Assembly (NCBI RefSeq): GCF_001269655.1
Contig: NZ_LHVE01000015.1
Location: 124,001 to 188,000, forward strand
Source: Pseudomonas thivervalensis
GTDB lineage: Bacteria > Pseudomonadota > Gammaproteobacteria > Pseudomonadales > Pseudomonadaceae
DNA: 64,000 nt
Direction of reading: 5' to 3'
The notes beneath the pieces were generated by a model, which made no database searches, was not told where the DNA came from, and saw nothing but the letters and a program-made list of their open reading frames with translations. Below, one piece after another: positions 1 to 8,128 of the stretch (position 1 is the first letter of the stretch; every line of letters starts with the position of its first letter). The position numbers and the translations under genes were made by a program.

Positions 1-244
1 TGGTCTTGAAGTAGATCCCGACCATCGCCCCCAATTCCAGGTAGATGAACAGCAGCAGGATGTCATCGATCTTGATGTGCCCCGCCTCGAGCATCTGCAG
101 GAACTCCATCACCGCGGCCCACGCGGTCACCGCACCGATGGCGAACAGCGCCAGGTAGTGGAAGGTCTCGACGAACAGGTTTCCCAGGGACTCGGCCAGT
201 TGATGGACGTTCTGGCGCAGGTTCTCGGCCCAGTTGATTTTCAC
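1..244 (-). CDS. psiE: PsiE family protein (phosphate-starvation-inducible), 5' part only
   Basis: The gene runs off the left edge, so only about the first 81 residues are present. They begin V/M-KINWAENLRQNVHQLAESL and contain a hydrophobic helix (LFVETFHYLALFAIGAV) and the start of a second one (IDDILLLFIYLELGAMVGIY). This matches the PsiE family, small four-helix inner-membrane proteins of unknown biochemical role. The start is a GTG at 242-244, chosen because AAGGA lies nine bases upstream and no ATG is in frame. I see no clear Pho box upstream, so phosphate control is only inferred from the family name. Confidence 0.8.
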   Translation of the reverse strand, partial: MKINWAENLRQNVHQLAESLGNLFVETFHYLALFAIGAVTAWAAVMEFLQMLEAGHIKIDDILLLFIYLELGAMVGIYFKT

Positions 245-300
245 GATGTAGTTTCCTTAGGTCGGTTCGACCGGATGATGCGGGTTGGACGTGACGGTTG

Positions 301-314
301 TTCTGCATGCAGAA
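301..314. promoter_or_regulatory. 14-bp perfect palindrome upstream of psiE
   Basis: TTCTGCATGCAGAA is self-complementary and lies about 57 bases upstream of the psiE GTG. It could be an operator or a chance palindrome. The rest of the 335-bp gap between psiE and yebG holds a REP half-site at 386-410 and the LexA box at 521-536; I see no gene there. Confidence 0.25.
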
Positions 315-385
315 AAAAGGCCAGCGACCGAGGTGAGATGGCGATAGGCTGGTATTCGACACGTTGGGGAGCTTCATGCGGCCTG

Positions 386-410
386 ATCGCGAGCAAGCTT
401 TGCTCCCACA
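386..410. repeat. single REP-like half-site
   Basis: ATCGCGAGCAAGCTTTGCTC followed by CCACA resembles the GTGGGAGCGAGCTTGCTCGC repeat family seen elsewhere in the window. It has one extra T and no inverted partner nearby. Confidence 0.6.
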
Positions 411-520
411 CAAGCTCTGCCCCGCAAGCTTTGCACCTACAAGCTTCGCGCTCACATGCCGAAATCGGTCTACATTAAAAAGCCACTATCCAAAGCAAGA
501 GGATTCGCTTATCCTTTTGC

Positions 521-536
521 CTGTATATAAATACAG
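521..536. promoter_or_regulatory. LexA (SOS) box upstream of yebG
   Basis: CTGTATATAAATACAG fits the LexA consensus CTG-N10-CAG exactly, with an AT-rich centre. It sits 44 bases before the yebG start codon. YebG is a known SOS gene in E. coli, so site and gene support each other. Confidence 0.88.
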
Positions 537-579
537 TAGTCGCAAAGACAAACCAATGTGAAGGCATGTGAGGTGGTGA

Positions 580-840
580 ATGGCCGTCGAAGTGGTATAC
601 CGCAGCAGCCGAGATCTGGAGCGCTTGTTCATGGATAAAGCCGAAGCTGACCGTCATGACAAAATGCTGGAGCTCGCCGAATTGCTGGCCGAAGTGTTGC
701 AAAAAGCCGTTCCATCGCTGAGCGAGCAACAGGTCGAGGAAGCCGGGATCTACATGGCGAAAAATCGCGATGTGTTCGCCAAGGCATTCAAGAGCCAGCC
801 GGACGCCTTGTCCGAACTGCTCAACCCGTCGGACGAATAA
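580..840 (+). CDS. yebG: YebG family SOS-induced protein
   Basis: An 86-residue protein starting MAVEVVYRSSRDLERLFMDK, with the family segment AEADRHDKMLELAELLAEVL. E. coli YebG is a small DNA-damage-inducible protein with no defined biochemical activity. The start codon follows GAGGTGG at 570-576. A consensus LexA box lies 44 bases upstream, which predicts repression by LexA and induction on DNA damage. The gene is monocistronic: a strong inverted repeat follows at 843-916, and the next gene is on the other strand. Confidence 0.88.
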   Translation: MAVEVVYRSSRDLERLFMDKAEADRHDKMLELAELLAEVLQKAVPSLSEQQVEEAGIYMAKNRDVFAKAFKSQPDALSELLNPSDE

Positions 841-842
841 CC

Positions 843-916
843 AAAAAGATCGCAGCCTTCGGCAGTTCCCACATGGAATACACCGTGTAGGAGCTGCCGA
901 AGGCTGCGATCTTTTT
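843..916. terminator. bidirectional terminator-like repeat between yebG and mocR
   Basis: Arm AAAAAGATCGCAGCCTTCGG (continuing CAG, 843-865) pairs with its reverse complement at 894-916, ending in a T-run. The right arm overlaps the stop codon of the minus-strand regulator (915-917). The core is the GATCGCAGCCTTCGGCAG family also found at 17551, 46860 and 58781, so this is a repeat element acting as a shared terminator. Confidence 0.7.
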
Positions 917-2306
917 AGTAATAACGACGCGGATCCGAATCGATCAAGCTCGCCAGCTTGGTCAGGGCGAAGCGCAGTTCGTCCTGACTGGTGGGCGACA
1001 TCAACACCAGCCGCACGCACCGGGTAGTGCCTGAACGCTCAGCCTGGAACTGGGTGCCGCTGAGCACCAATACACCGTTGGCCCGGGCGAGCATGGTGAA
1101 TTCGTCGCTGGTCCAGGGCTCGGGCAGCGTCAACCAGACGTGGTAGGAATACGGCTGGGTCTTGAGCTCGAAATTGGCAAAGATTTCCCGGGCGATCGCT
1201 TGTCGCCCCGCCGCCTCGTTGCGCTGGATACGGATCAGTTTCTTGTCCAGGCCTTCGGTAATTACATTGCTGGCCAATTGCGCGGTCAACGGCGACGGCA
1301 TCCAGACGCTGCTGCGCACCATCGACGTCAGGCGCGATAGCAGTTTCGGCGGACTGTAGATATAACCGACACGAAGCGCTGGCATGACCGATTTCGACAG
1401 ACTGGTCAGATACACCGAACGATCCGGCGCAAAAGCCGACAACGGCTTGATCGACGGATCGGTGGCCAGGAAGCCATAGATATCATCGTCCAGGATGATG
1501 AAGTCGAACTCCTCGGCCAGCGCGGCGATCTGGGCCCGACGTTTCTGCGACATGATCGCCGCCGTCGGGTTCTGGCAGGTCGCCACGCAGACCAGCATCG
1601 CTGGCTTCTCTTGCAGGCACAGTTCGCGAAGGGCTTCGGGGATGATGCCTTCGTCATCCATCGGCACGCCACGCAGGCGACGCTCAAGGCCATGGGCCAG
1701 GGAAATGATGCCCGGATAGCACAGCGCTTCGCAGAGCACCAGGTCGCCGGCGTTGGTCAGGGCGCTCATCGCGACCATCAAGCCATGCTGGGCCCCGGCG
1801 GTAATCACCACTTGCTGCCATTGCGCGTCGGGCAGTGAATGACGCAACCACTGCGCCCCCGCCTCACGATGGGCCGGGTGACCGCCATCCGGCGCGTAAT
1901 CCAGGGCGCGGGCGAAATCCGTGCTTTTGGCCATGCCCACCAGCGCGCCGCGCAACCAGTACTCCAGGGTCTCGCTGTAGGGCTTGATGATCGAAAGGTC
2001 GAGCAGTTCGGACTGCCCCAGGTTCAGCGGCGCGGACGCGCTGTTACTGGCCGGCAGCTCCAGTTGCTTCTGGTTGAGCACATAAGTGCCGCGCCCCACT
2101 TCCCCCTGCACCAGCCGACGCCGATGGGCTTCGCTATAGGCCCGGCTGATGGTGCCCGGCGTGACATTCAACGTGGTCGCCAGCTCCCGCAAGGTCGGCA
2201 GGCGATCGCCCTCGTTCAGTACGCCGTTATTGATATCGCGCGCCAACGCATCGGCAATCGACAGATACATCGGCTGGCTGAACTCGCTTAGCTGGGGAAC
2301 CCACAT
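915..2306 (-). CDS. MocR/PdxR-type regulator: GntR winged helix fused to fold-type I aminotransferase domain
   Basis: 463 residues. Residues 10-85 are a GntR-type winged helix (YLSIADALARDINNGVLNEG, LPTLRELATTLNVTPGTISR). The rest is an aspartate-aminotransferase-like domain with TAGAQHGLMVAM, CQNPTAAIMS, ILDDDIYGFL and the PLP-lysine region YLTSLSKSVMPALRVGYI. Family members sense PLP, often with an amino-acid ligand, and control a divergent gene set. The divergent benE-type operon at 2649-8080 contains two PLP enzymes and an amine oxidase, so it is the likely target. The intergenic region carries four copies of an ATTGARTC motif that could be its operators. Function is inferred from architecture and position; the inducer is unknown. 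Confidence 0.9.
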   Translation of the reverse strand: MWVPQLSEFSQPMYLSIADALARDINNGVLNEGDRLPTLRELATTLNVTPGTISRAYSEAHRRRLVQGEVGRGTYVLNQKQLELPASNSASAPLNLGQSELLDLSIIKPYSETLEYWLRGALVGMAKSTDFARALDYAPDGGHPAHREAGAQWLRHSLPDAQWQQVVITAGAQHGLMVAMSALTNAGDLVLCEALCYPGIISLAHGLERRLRGVPMDDEGIIPEALRELCLQEKPAMLVCVATCQNPTAAIMSQKRRAQIAALAEEFDFIILDDDIYGFLATDPSIKPLSAFAPDRSVYLTSLSKSVMPALRVGYIYSPPKLLSRLTSMVRSSVWMPSPLTAQLASNVITEGLDKKLIRIQRNEAAGRQAIAREIFANFELKTQPYSYHVWLTLPEPWTSDEFTMLARANGVLVLSGTQFQAERSGTTRCVRLVLMSPTSQDELRFALTKLASLIDSDPRRYY

Positions 2307-2393
2307 GAATGATCACTGCCCATCGTAGAAATGATGAATATCCGAGCATATCACATGGAGGTTAGGCAACTAATAATTCGACACAATCAACGC

Positions 2394-2609
2394 ATTGAGT
2401 CGATTGATACGATTATTGAATCGTTTCGCGCGGTGATATGAAGAAATTTTTACAACGAAATATCTCTATAAAAATCAAATAGTTAATTTTTAAAACCAAT
2501 GAAAACAATGCGTAGTAGCAGAAAAATATCTCGTAACAATCCTGCCGCCTATTGAATCAACTCAATTCATTCAAATACACTGATCTCGAATCGAAGCAAT
2601 CGACTCAAT
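2394..2609. promoter_or_regulatory. putative MocR operator array between mocR and the benE-type operon
   Basis: ATTGAGTCGATT at 2394-2405 recurs as an exact inverted copy, AATCGACTCAAT, at 2598-2609. Related copies ATTGAATCGTTTC (from 2415) and ATTGAATCAACTC (from 2551) lie between them. ACGATT-ATTG-AATCGT at 2409-2424 is a perfect inverted repeat. The 342-bp gap is far more AT-rich than its surroundings and must hold both divergent promoters. Binding by the MocR protein is inference. Confidence 0.5.
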
Positions 2610-2648
2610 CATCCACTGCGCGCTCCTGCCGCGCCAAGTCGAGACATC

Positions 2649-3854
2649 ATGGACACATTCAGAAAGGATCTATCCCTGTCAGCGATCATCGCAGGCTTCA
2701 TCGCCGTGATCATTTCCTACGCCGGCCCGCTCATCATCGTGTTCCAGGCAGCCAAGGAAGCGCACCTGCCCAACGACGTGGTGTCTTCGTGGATCTGGGC
2801 CATTTCCATCGGCAGCGGGATTACCGGTCTGCTCCTGAGCTGGCGCCTGCGTGTCCCCGTCATCACCGCGTGGTCGACACCGGGGGCGGCGCTGCTGGTA
2901 TCGATGCTGCCCACCGTGACCCTGCCCCAGGCCATCGGTGCCTATGTGGTGGCATCGGTGATCATCGCCGTGGTCGGTTTGTCCGGCGCATTCGACAAGC
3001 TGATGAGCCGTCTACCCAAGGCCATTGCCGCCGCCATGCTCGCCGGCATCCTGTTCCGCTTCGGCGCCGAACTGTTCACCTCGATCAAGCTGCAACCGGC
3101 GATGGTGTTGGCGATGATCGCCGCGTACCTGGTCTTCAAGCGGTTTTCGCCACGCTACGCCATTCTGTCGGTGCTGATCATCGGCTGCGCGGTGGCCGCC
3201 TCGTTCGGTGAACTCAACAGCAGCTCGATCACCATCGCCGTGGCCCATCCGGTCTTCATCGCACCGCAATGGAGCTGGCACGCAATCATCAACATCGGCC
3301 TGCCTCTGGCGCTGGTGACCTTGACCGGCCAGTACGTGCCCGGCATGGCGGTGTTGCGCACCTCGGGCTACAACACGCCGGCGCGCTCGATCATTTCGGT
3401 CACCGCGATTGGCTCGGTCCTGATGGCTCCGTTCGGTTCCCACGGTTTTAACCTGGCGGCCATTACCGCAGCGATCTGCACCGGCCGCGAAGCCCACGAG
3501 GACCGCGACAAGCGCTACATGGCCGGGATTGCCTGCGGGGTGTTCTACATCCTGATGGGCACCTTCGGCGCGACCCTGGCCTCGGTGTTTTCCGCGCTGC
3601 CGAAAGAATTGATCGCCTCCCTCGCCGGCCTCGCCTTGTTTGGCGCGATCAGTGCCGGGCTGACCGGTGCCATGGCGGATGAGAAGCAACGGGAAGCCGC
3701 GCTGATCACCTTCCTGGTGACGGCCTCGGGCATGAGTTTCCTCGGTCTGGCCGCCGCGTTCTGGGGGCTGATCTTCGGTCTCGTCGCGCACTTCGTGCTG
3801 ACCTACACCCGGGAAAGCAAGGCTGCCGTTATCGCCGAGGGCAGCCGACCATGA
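2649..3854 (+). CDS. BenE family (benzoate/H+ symporter-like) membrane transporter
   Basis: 401 residues with about 11-12 hydrophobic segments throughout. Motifs typical of BenE include ISYAGPLIIVFQAA, WIWAISIGSGITGLLLSWR and VPVITAWSTPGAALL near the N-terminus, and FGSHGFNLAAITAAICTGRE in the middle. Characterised BenE imports benzoate by proton symport. No aromatic-ring enzymes lie nearby, and the downstream genes suggest an amino-acid-related substrate, so benzoate should not be assumed. It is the first gene of an operon; its stop overlaps the next start (ATGA at 3851-3854), implying coupled translation. Confidence 0.88.
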   Translation: MDTFRKDLSLSAIIAGFIAVIISYAGPLIIVFQAAKEAHLPNDVVSSWIWAISIGSGITGLLLSWRLRVPVITAWSTPGAALLVSMLPTVTLPQAIGAYVVASVIIAVVGLSGAFDKLMSRLPKAIAAAMLAGILFRFGAELFTSIKLQPAMVLAMIAAYLVFKRFSPRYAILSVLIIGCAVAASFGELNSSSITIAVAHPVFIAPQWSWHAIINIGLPLALVTLTGQYVPGMAVLRTSGYNTPARSIISVTAIGSVLMAPFGSHGFNLAAITAAICTGREAHEDRDKRYMAGIACGVFYILMGTFGATLASVFSALPKELIASLAGLALFGAISAGLTGAMADEKQREAALITFLVTASGMSFLGLAAAFWGLIFGLVAHFVLTYTRESKAAVIAEGSRP

Positions 3855-5023
3855 CCGCTCGTTATGACTTCATCGTGGTCGGTGGCGGCATCGCCGGCGT
3901 CTCAGTCGCTTATGAACTGGCGGCCCATGGCAGCGTCTGCCTGCTCGAACAGGAACAGCTACTGGCCTACCACACCACCGGGCGTTCGGCCGCGATCTCG
4001 ATGGAAAGCTACGGCAACCAGCAGATCCGCTCACTGACCTGCGCGTCCCGGCGCTTTTTCGAGAACCCGCCCGAGGGCCTGGCCGAGCACCCACTGTGGG
4101 CGCCAAGGGGCGCGCTGATCGTGGCCCAGGCGGCACGGGTGGACAAGCTCAAAGCGCGTTTCAGCGCGGTCCTGGAGCAAGTGCCTACCGCCGAGTTGCT
4201 CGACGACAAGCAAGTGCAGGAACTGGTCCCCTACCTCGCCGAAGGCGCCTGGAGCGCCGGGATCTACGAGCCCAGCGCCTTCGACCTCGATGTGCATGGC
4301 ATTCATGGCGCCTACCTCAGTGGCCTGCGTACCCGCGGTGGCGTGGTCAAGCGTGAGACCGAAGTGCTGCGTGGCGAATATCGCGACGGGCACTGGCGCT
4401 TGCACACCCGGGACGGCCAGCAACTGCAAAGCGCCATCGTGGTCAACGCCGCCGGTGCCTGGGCCGATGAGCTCGCCGAGCGCTGCGGCGTGCCCAAGGT
4501 CGGTGTCCGGCCGCTGCGGCGCACCGTGCTGGCGGTCGATCCACAGTGCGACGTGCACCACACGCCCTACCTGGGCACGGTGGACGAGGACATTTTCATC
4601 AAGCCTGAAGCCGGGCGACTGATTGTCTCGCCCTGCGATGAAAGCCCGTCGTTGCCCTGCGACGCGTTGCCGGAAGAGCTCGACCTGGCCATCACCATGG
4701 ATCGCCTGCAAAACACCACGCGCCTGCGTCCCCGCTCGATCATCAATAAATGGGCGGGCTTGCGCACCTTCGTCGCCGACCGCTCGCCGGTGCTCGGCCA
4801 GGACCCGCAGCAAGAGAGTTTTATCTGGCTCGCCGCCCTCGGCGGCTACGGCATCCAGGCCGCACCCGCGATTGCCCGCCTGTGCAGCCACGCGGCGCTG
4901 GGCATCGCCCTGCCGGCCGACCTGGCGGCGCTGCAACTCAACTACCAGCACTTTTCCCCGGCCCGTTGCCGCGACGAAGCGTTTTCCAGCCTGGCCGTCA
5001 AGCAGGTTGCCGATTTGCACTAA
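3851..5023 (+). CDS. FAD-dependent amine/D-amino-acid oxidase (DAO family)
   Basis: 390 residues. The N-terminus has the Rossmann FAD motif FIVVGGGIAGVSVAYELA, then TTGRSAAISMESYGN. A C-terminal FAD-contact segment WLAALGGYGIQAAPAIARL follows WAGLRTFVADRSPVLGQD. DAO-family flavoenzymes oxidise D-amino acids, glycine, sarcosine or N-alkyl amino acids to imino acids. The immediately downstream ridA fits this, because RidA proteins hydrolyse imines and enamines to keto acids and ammonia. No signal peptide, so cytoplasmic. Translation is coupled to the transporter gene (4-base overlap). The substrate cannot be read from sequence. Confidence 0.85.
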   Translation: MTARYDFIVVGGGIAGVSVAYELAAHGSVCLLEQEQLLAYHTTGRSAAISMESYGNQQIRSLTCASRRFFENPPEGLAEHPLWAPRGALIVAQAARVDKLKARFSAVLEQVPTAELLDDKQVQELVPYLAEGAWSAGIYEPSAFDLDVHGIHGAYLSGLRTRGGVVKRETEVLRGEYRDGHWRLHTRDGQQLQSAIVVNAAGAWADELAERCGVPKVGVRPLRRTVLAVDPQCDVHHTPYLGTVDEDIFIKPEAGRLIVSPCDESPSLPCDALPEELDLAITMDRLQNTTRLRPRSIINKWAGLRTFVADRSPVLGQDPQQESFIWLAALGGYGIQAAPAIARLCSHAALGIALPADLAALQLNYQHFSPARCRDEAFSSLAVKQVADLH

Positions 5024-5050
5024 CCCATCCACTTAACAAGGAACGTCACC

Positions 5051-5482
5051 ATGCAAACCACCGCTCAAATCCAGCCCGCCGCCAAACCTTTCCTGGGCGA
5101 AGAGAACGTCATTTTCACCGACAAGGCGCCGCTGCCCCTGGGCACCTATTCCCAGGGCATCAAGGTCAGCCATGGGCAGACCATCTACCTGTCGGCGCAG
5201 ACCCCGGTCTCGGCGCTGAACAACGAAGTGCTGGCCAAGGATTTCGAAGGCCAACTGCGCCAGACCCTCGACAACCTGGTGCAAATGGCCGAAGCGGCAG
5301 GCGGCACCCTGGCGAACGTGGTCAAGGTCACGGCGTTCATCACTGACTTGAGTGAGTTCCCGACCCTCAACCGCGTCATGGAAGAGTATTTCACCAAACC
5401 CTATCCGGCCCGCACCACCGCCGGCGCCAGCGCGCTGGCCCGCAACACCCTGGTTGCCATCGACGCCATCATGGTGATCTGA
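5051..5482 (+). CDS. RidA/YjgF family enamine/imine deaminase
   Basis: 143 residues, longer than typical RidA (about 130) because of an N-terminal extension of roughly 20 residues. The core contains PLGTYSQGIKVSHGQTIYLS, then NLVQMAEAAGGTLANVVKVT and the signature YPARTTAGASALARN with the substrate-binding arginine. The acid normally found near the C-terminus (Glu in IEIEAI of canonical RidA) is Asp here (VAIDAIMVI), which suggests a Rid subfamily other than canonical RidA. Likely role: clearing imino or enamine products of the neighbouring oxidase and PLP enzyme. It starts 27 bases after the oxidase stop. Confidence 0.9.
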   Translation: MQTTAQIQPAAKPFLGEENVIFTDKAPLPLGTYSQGIKVSHGQTIYLSAQTPVSALNNEVLAKDFEGQLRQTLDNLVQMAEAAGGTLANVVKVTAFITDLSEFPTLNRVMEEYFTKPYPARTTAGASALARNTLVAIDAIMVI

Positions 5483-5507
5483 AACACCTTCTGTCAGCGG
5501 AGTGCCC

Positions 5508-5531
5508 GTCGGTCCGGTGAGCCGGACCGAC
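5508..5531 (+). other. intra-operon hairpin without T-run
   Basis: GTCGGTCCGG (5508-5517), loop TGAG, CCGGACCGAC (5522-5531) form a perfect 10-bp GC-rich stem between ridA and the PLP-enzyme gene. No T-tract follows, so it is not a standard Rho-independent terminator. It could act as an mRNA-stability or processing element that gives the two halves of the operon different levels. Confidence 0.6.
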
Positions 5532-5576
5532 GTTGGCAAGGAAAGCACCAGCACAGCGTACTTTCAGAGGGTGACC

Positions 5577-6830
5577 ATGAAAAATTCGTACAGAGAGTAT
5601 GTATTGCAGTGCCTGGTTTGCGATCGAAGCTACCAGCCCCATGAGGTCAGCTACTACTGCCCTCATTGCAAGATCGATGGTGCCCTGGACGCGCTTTACG
5701 ATTACCCGACACTCAAGCGCGAATGGTCCCGGGACAGCCTGGCCCATGACCACGCCCGTGGCATGTGGCGCTATGACCGCTTGATGCCGTTGAGCTCGAC
5801 GCAGTTCATTCCACCGTTACTGGTGGGCAATACGCCGCTGTACTCGCGCCCGGAATTGCTCGGCAAAGGTGCCCGGATCAAGGTCTTCGTCAAAGACGAA
5901 TCACGGCAACCGACCGGGTCATTGAAGGATCGCGCCAGCGCCCTGGCGGTGGCCCATGCCATGCAATCCGGTGCGCGCACCGTGGCGGTGGCCAGCACCG
6001 GCAATGCGGCTTCGGCGTTGGCCGGGATGAGCGCCAGCCTGGGCCTGCACAACGTCATTTACCTGCCCAAGAGCGCGCCCCGCGAAAAGCTCGCGCAGAT
6101 GCAGGGCTACGGCGCCGAGATCGTCCTGGTCGACGGGCAATACGACGAAGCCTTCGAACAATGCCTCAACGCCTGCGAAAAACACGGCTGGTACAACCGC
6201 ACGACCGGGATCAACTCGTACATGAGCGAAGGCAAGAAGACGGTCGCCTTCGAGATGTGCGAACAACTCAACTGGCAGGTGCCGGACCTGGTGTTCGTGC
6301 CCGTCGGCAACGGCTGCATCCTGGGCTCGGTCTACAAAGGCTTTTTCGACTTGCTGCAATTGGGCTGGATCGAACGCATTCCGCGCCTGATCGGCGTGCA
6401 GGCCGAGCACAGCAATTTCATGTACCGCGCCTGGCGCTACGACCGCTCGATGCAGCAAACCGAACGCCTGCCGCCCACCAGCCTGGCCAGCAGCATCAAC
6501 GTGGCGCTGCCGCGTGATCGCCTCAAGGCCATGCGCGCAGTGACCGCCAGCGGCGGCGAGTTCATCTGTGTCAGCGACCCGAGCATTGTCGCCGCTGCCT
6601 CCCGATTGGCCGCCAGCACCGGCGTATTTCCGGAAGCCGGCGCCGCCAGTGCCTTCGCCGGCCTGCTCAAGTATGCGGAAACACACTCCGACACTCCGCA
6701 AACCGCCGTGATCCTGATCACCGGCAGCGGTTTGAAGGACACCTCCATTTTTCTGTCCGATTCGTCCAAAAGCCAGCCAAGGGTGTTGCCGCACCACGTG
6801 ACTGCGCCGCCGGCCGAAGCGCTTATCTAA
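5577..6830 (+). CDS. fold-type II PLP enzyme, threonine synthase-like, with N-terminal zinc-ribbon motif
   Basis: 417 residues from the ATG at 5577, preceded by AGAGGG; an upstream in-frame start at 5502 lies inside the hairpin and is rejected. Residues 8-35 hold two CxxC pairs (LQCLVCDRSY and YYCPHCKIDG), as in archaeal-type threonine synthases. The PLP lysine is in RQPTGSLKDRASALAVA, the phosphate loop near ASTGNAASALAGMSA, and the C-terminal serine region is ILITGSGLKD. Possible activities are threonine synthase, Thr/Ser dehydratase or beta-elimination. In this operon a catabolic lyase producing 2-aminoacrylate-type intermediates, which RidA would consume, is plausible but inferred. Confidence 0.82.
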   Translation: MKNSYREYVLQCLVCDRSYQPHEVSYYCPHCKIDGALDALYDYPTLKREWSRDSLAHDHARGMWRYDRLMPLSSTQFIPPLLVGNTPLYSRPELLGKGARIKVFVKDESRQPTGSLKDRASALAVAHAMQSGARTVAVASTGNAASALAGMSASLGLHNVIYLPKSAPREKLAQMQGYGAEIVLVDGQYDEAFEQCLNACEKHGWYNRTTGINSYMSEGKKTVAFEMCEQLNWQVPDLVFVPVGNGCILGSVYKGFFDLLQLGWIERIPRLIGVQAEHSNFMYRAWRYDRSMQQTERLPPTSLASSINVALPRDRLKAMRAVTASGGEFICVSDPSIVAAASRLAASTGVFPEAGAASAFAGLLKYAETHSDTPQTAVILITGSGLKDTSIFLSDSSKSQPRVLPHHVTAPPAEALI

Positions 6831-6841
6831 GGAATCACACC

Positions 6842-8080
6842 ATGAGCCTGCAAAATTTCGACCCCACCATCGCCCGCCTGATCGACCGCGAGCGCAACCG
6901 CCAGGAAACCCACCTGGAACTGATCGCTTCGGAAAACTACGTCAGTGAAGAAGTGCTCCAGGCCCAGGGCTCCGTGCTCACCAACAAGTACGCCGAAGGC
7001 TATCCGGGCAAGCGTTACTACGGCGGTTGCAAGGTCGTCGACGAAATCGAGAACCTGGCCATCGAGCGGGCGCGCAAGCTGTTCAACTGCGAATATGTCA
7101 ACGTGCAGCCGCATTCCGGCTCCCAGGCCAACCAGGCGGTTTTCCTGGCGGTGCTTGAACCCGGCGACACGATCCTGGGCATGTCCCTGGCCCACGGCGG
7201 CCACCTGACCCACGGCGCCTCGGTGAATTTTTCCGGCAAAATCTACCGGGCCTTTTCCTATGGCCTGGACACCGAAACCGAAACCCTCGACTACGAAGAA
7301 ATGGAAGCCCTGGCCCGGGAACACCGGCCGAAGATGATCATTGCCGGGGCCTCGGCCTATTCGCGGACCATCGACTTCCAGCGCTTTCGCAAGATCTGCG
7401 ATGAAATCGGCGCGTACCTGATGGTGGACATGGCGCACTATGCCGGGCTGATCGCCGCCGGCGTGTACCCCTCGCCGGTGGGCATCGCCGATTTCATCAC
7501 CTCCACCACCCACAAGACCCTGCGCGGCCCACGCGGCGGCCTGATCCTGGCCAAGGCGCAATACGCCGCCCTGCTCGACAAGACGATTTTCCCGGTGTAC
7601 CAGGGCGGTCCGCTGATGCATGTCATCGCCGCCAAGGCCGTGGCCTTCAACGAAGCGTTGGGCGACGGGTTCAAGCATTACCAGCAGCGGGTGATCGACA
7701 ACGCCCGGGTCATGGCCGACGTCCTGACCCGACGCGGCTTGCGGGTGGTGTCCGGCGGTACCGACTGCCACATGTTCCTGCTCGACCTGCGCTCGATGAA
7801 CATCACCGGCAAGGACGCCGAGGCACTGCTGGAAAGCGCCCACATCACCCTGAACAAAAACGCGATCCCCAATGACCCGCAAAAACCGGCAATCACCAGC
7901 GGCATTCGCATCGGCACCCCGGCGCTGACCACACGCGGCTTCGGTGAAGCGGAATGTGCCGAAGTGGCGAACCTGATCGCCGACCTGCTGGAACAGCCGG
8001 ACAACGCCGCACGCCTGGATAACACCCGGCGCCGGGTGATGCATTTGTGCGAATGCTTTCCGGTGTACCTGCTGAGGTAA
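6842..8080 (+). CDS. glyA: serine hydroxymethyltransferase (operon paralogue)
   Basis: 412 residues, close to the usual 417. Conserved segments: ELIASENYVSEEVLQAQGS, NKYAEGYPGKRYYGGCKVVD, MVDMAHYAGLIAAGVYPSP and the PLP lysine in TTHKTLRGPRGGLIL. SHMT interconverts serine and glycine with tetrahydrofolate, and also cleaves beta-hydroxy amino acids to glycine plus an aldehyde. As the last gene of a catabolic-looking operon (11 bases after the PLP enzyme) it is probably a specialised copy beside a housekeeping glyA elsewhere. Good GGA ribosome site at 6831-6833. No internal defects seen. Confidence 0.93.
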   Translation: MSLQNFDPTIARLIDRERNRQETHLELIASENYVSEEVLQAQGSVLTNKYAEGYPGKRYYGGCKVVDEIENLAIERARKLFNCEYVNVQPHSGSQANQAVFLAVLEPGDTILGMSLAHGGHLTHGASVNFSGKIYRAFSYGLDTETETLDYEEMEALAREHRPKMIIAGASAYSRTIDFQRFRKICDEIGAYLMVDMAHYAGLIAAGVYPSPVGIADFITSTTHKTLRGPRGGLILAKAQYAALLDKTIFPVYQGGPLMHVIAAKAVAFNEALGDGFKHYQQRVIDNARVMADVLTRRGLRVVSGGTDCHMFLLDLRSMNITGKDAEALLESAHITLNKNAIPNDPQKPAITSGIRIGTPALTTRGFGEAECAEVANLIADLLEQPDNAARLDNTRRRVMHLCECFPVYLLR

Positions 8081-8128
8081 TGGCAGGATAAGGGCCGCAA
8101 GAAGCGCCTGGAGGGGCGAGCACAAACC

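Noticed and set aside
2649..3854. BenE-type transporter as proof of a benzoate degradation cluster
   Set aside because: No benABCD or cat genes are present; the operon encodes amino-acid-type enzymes.
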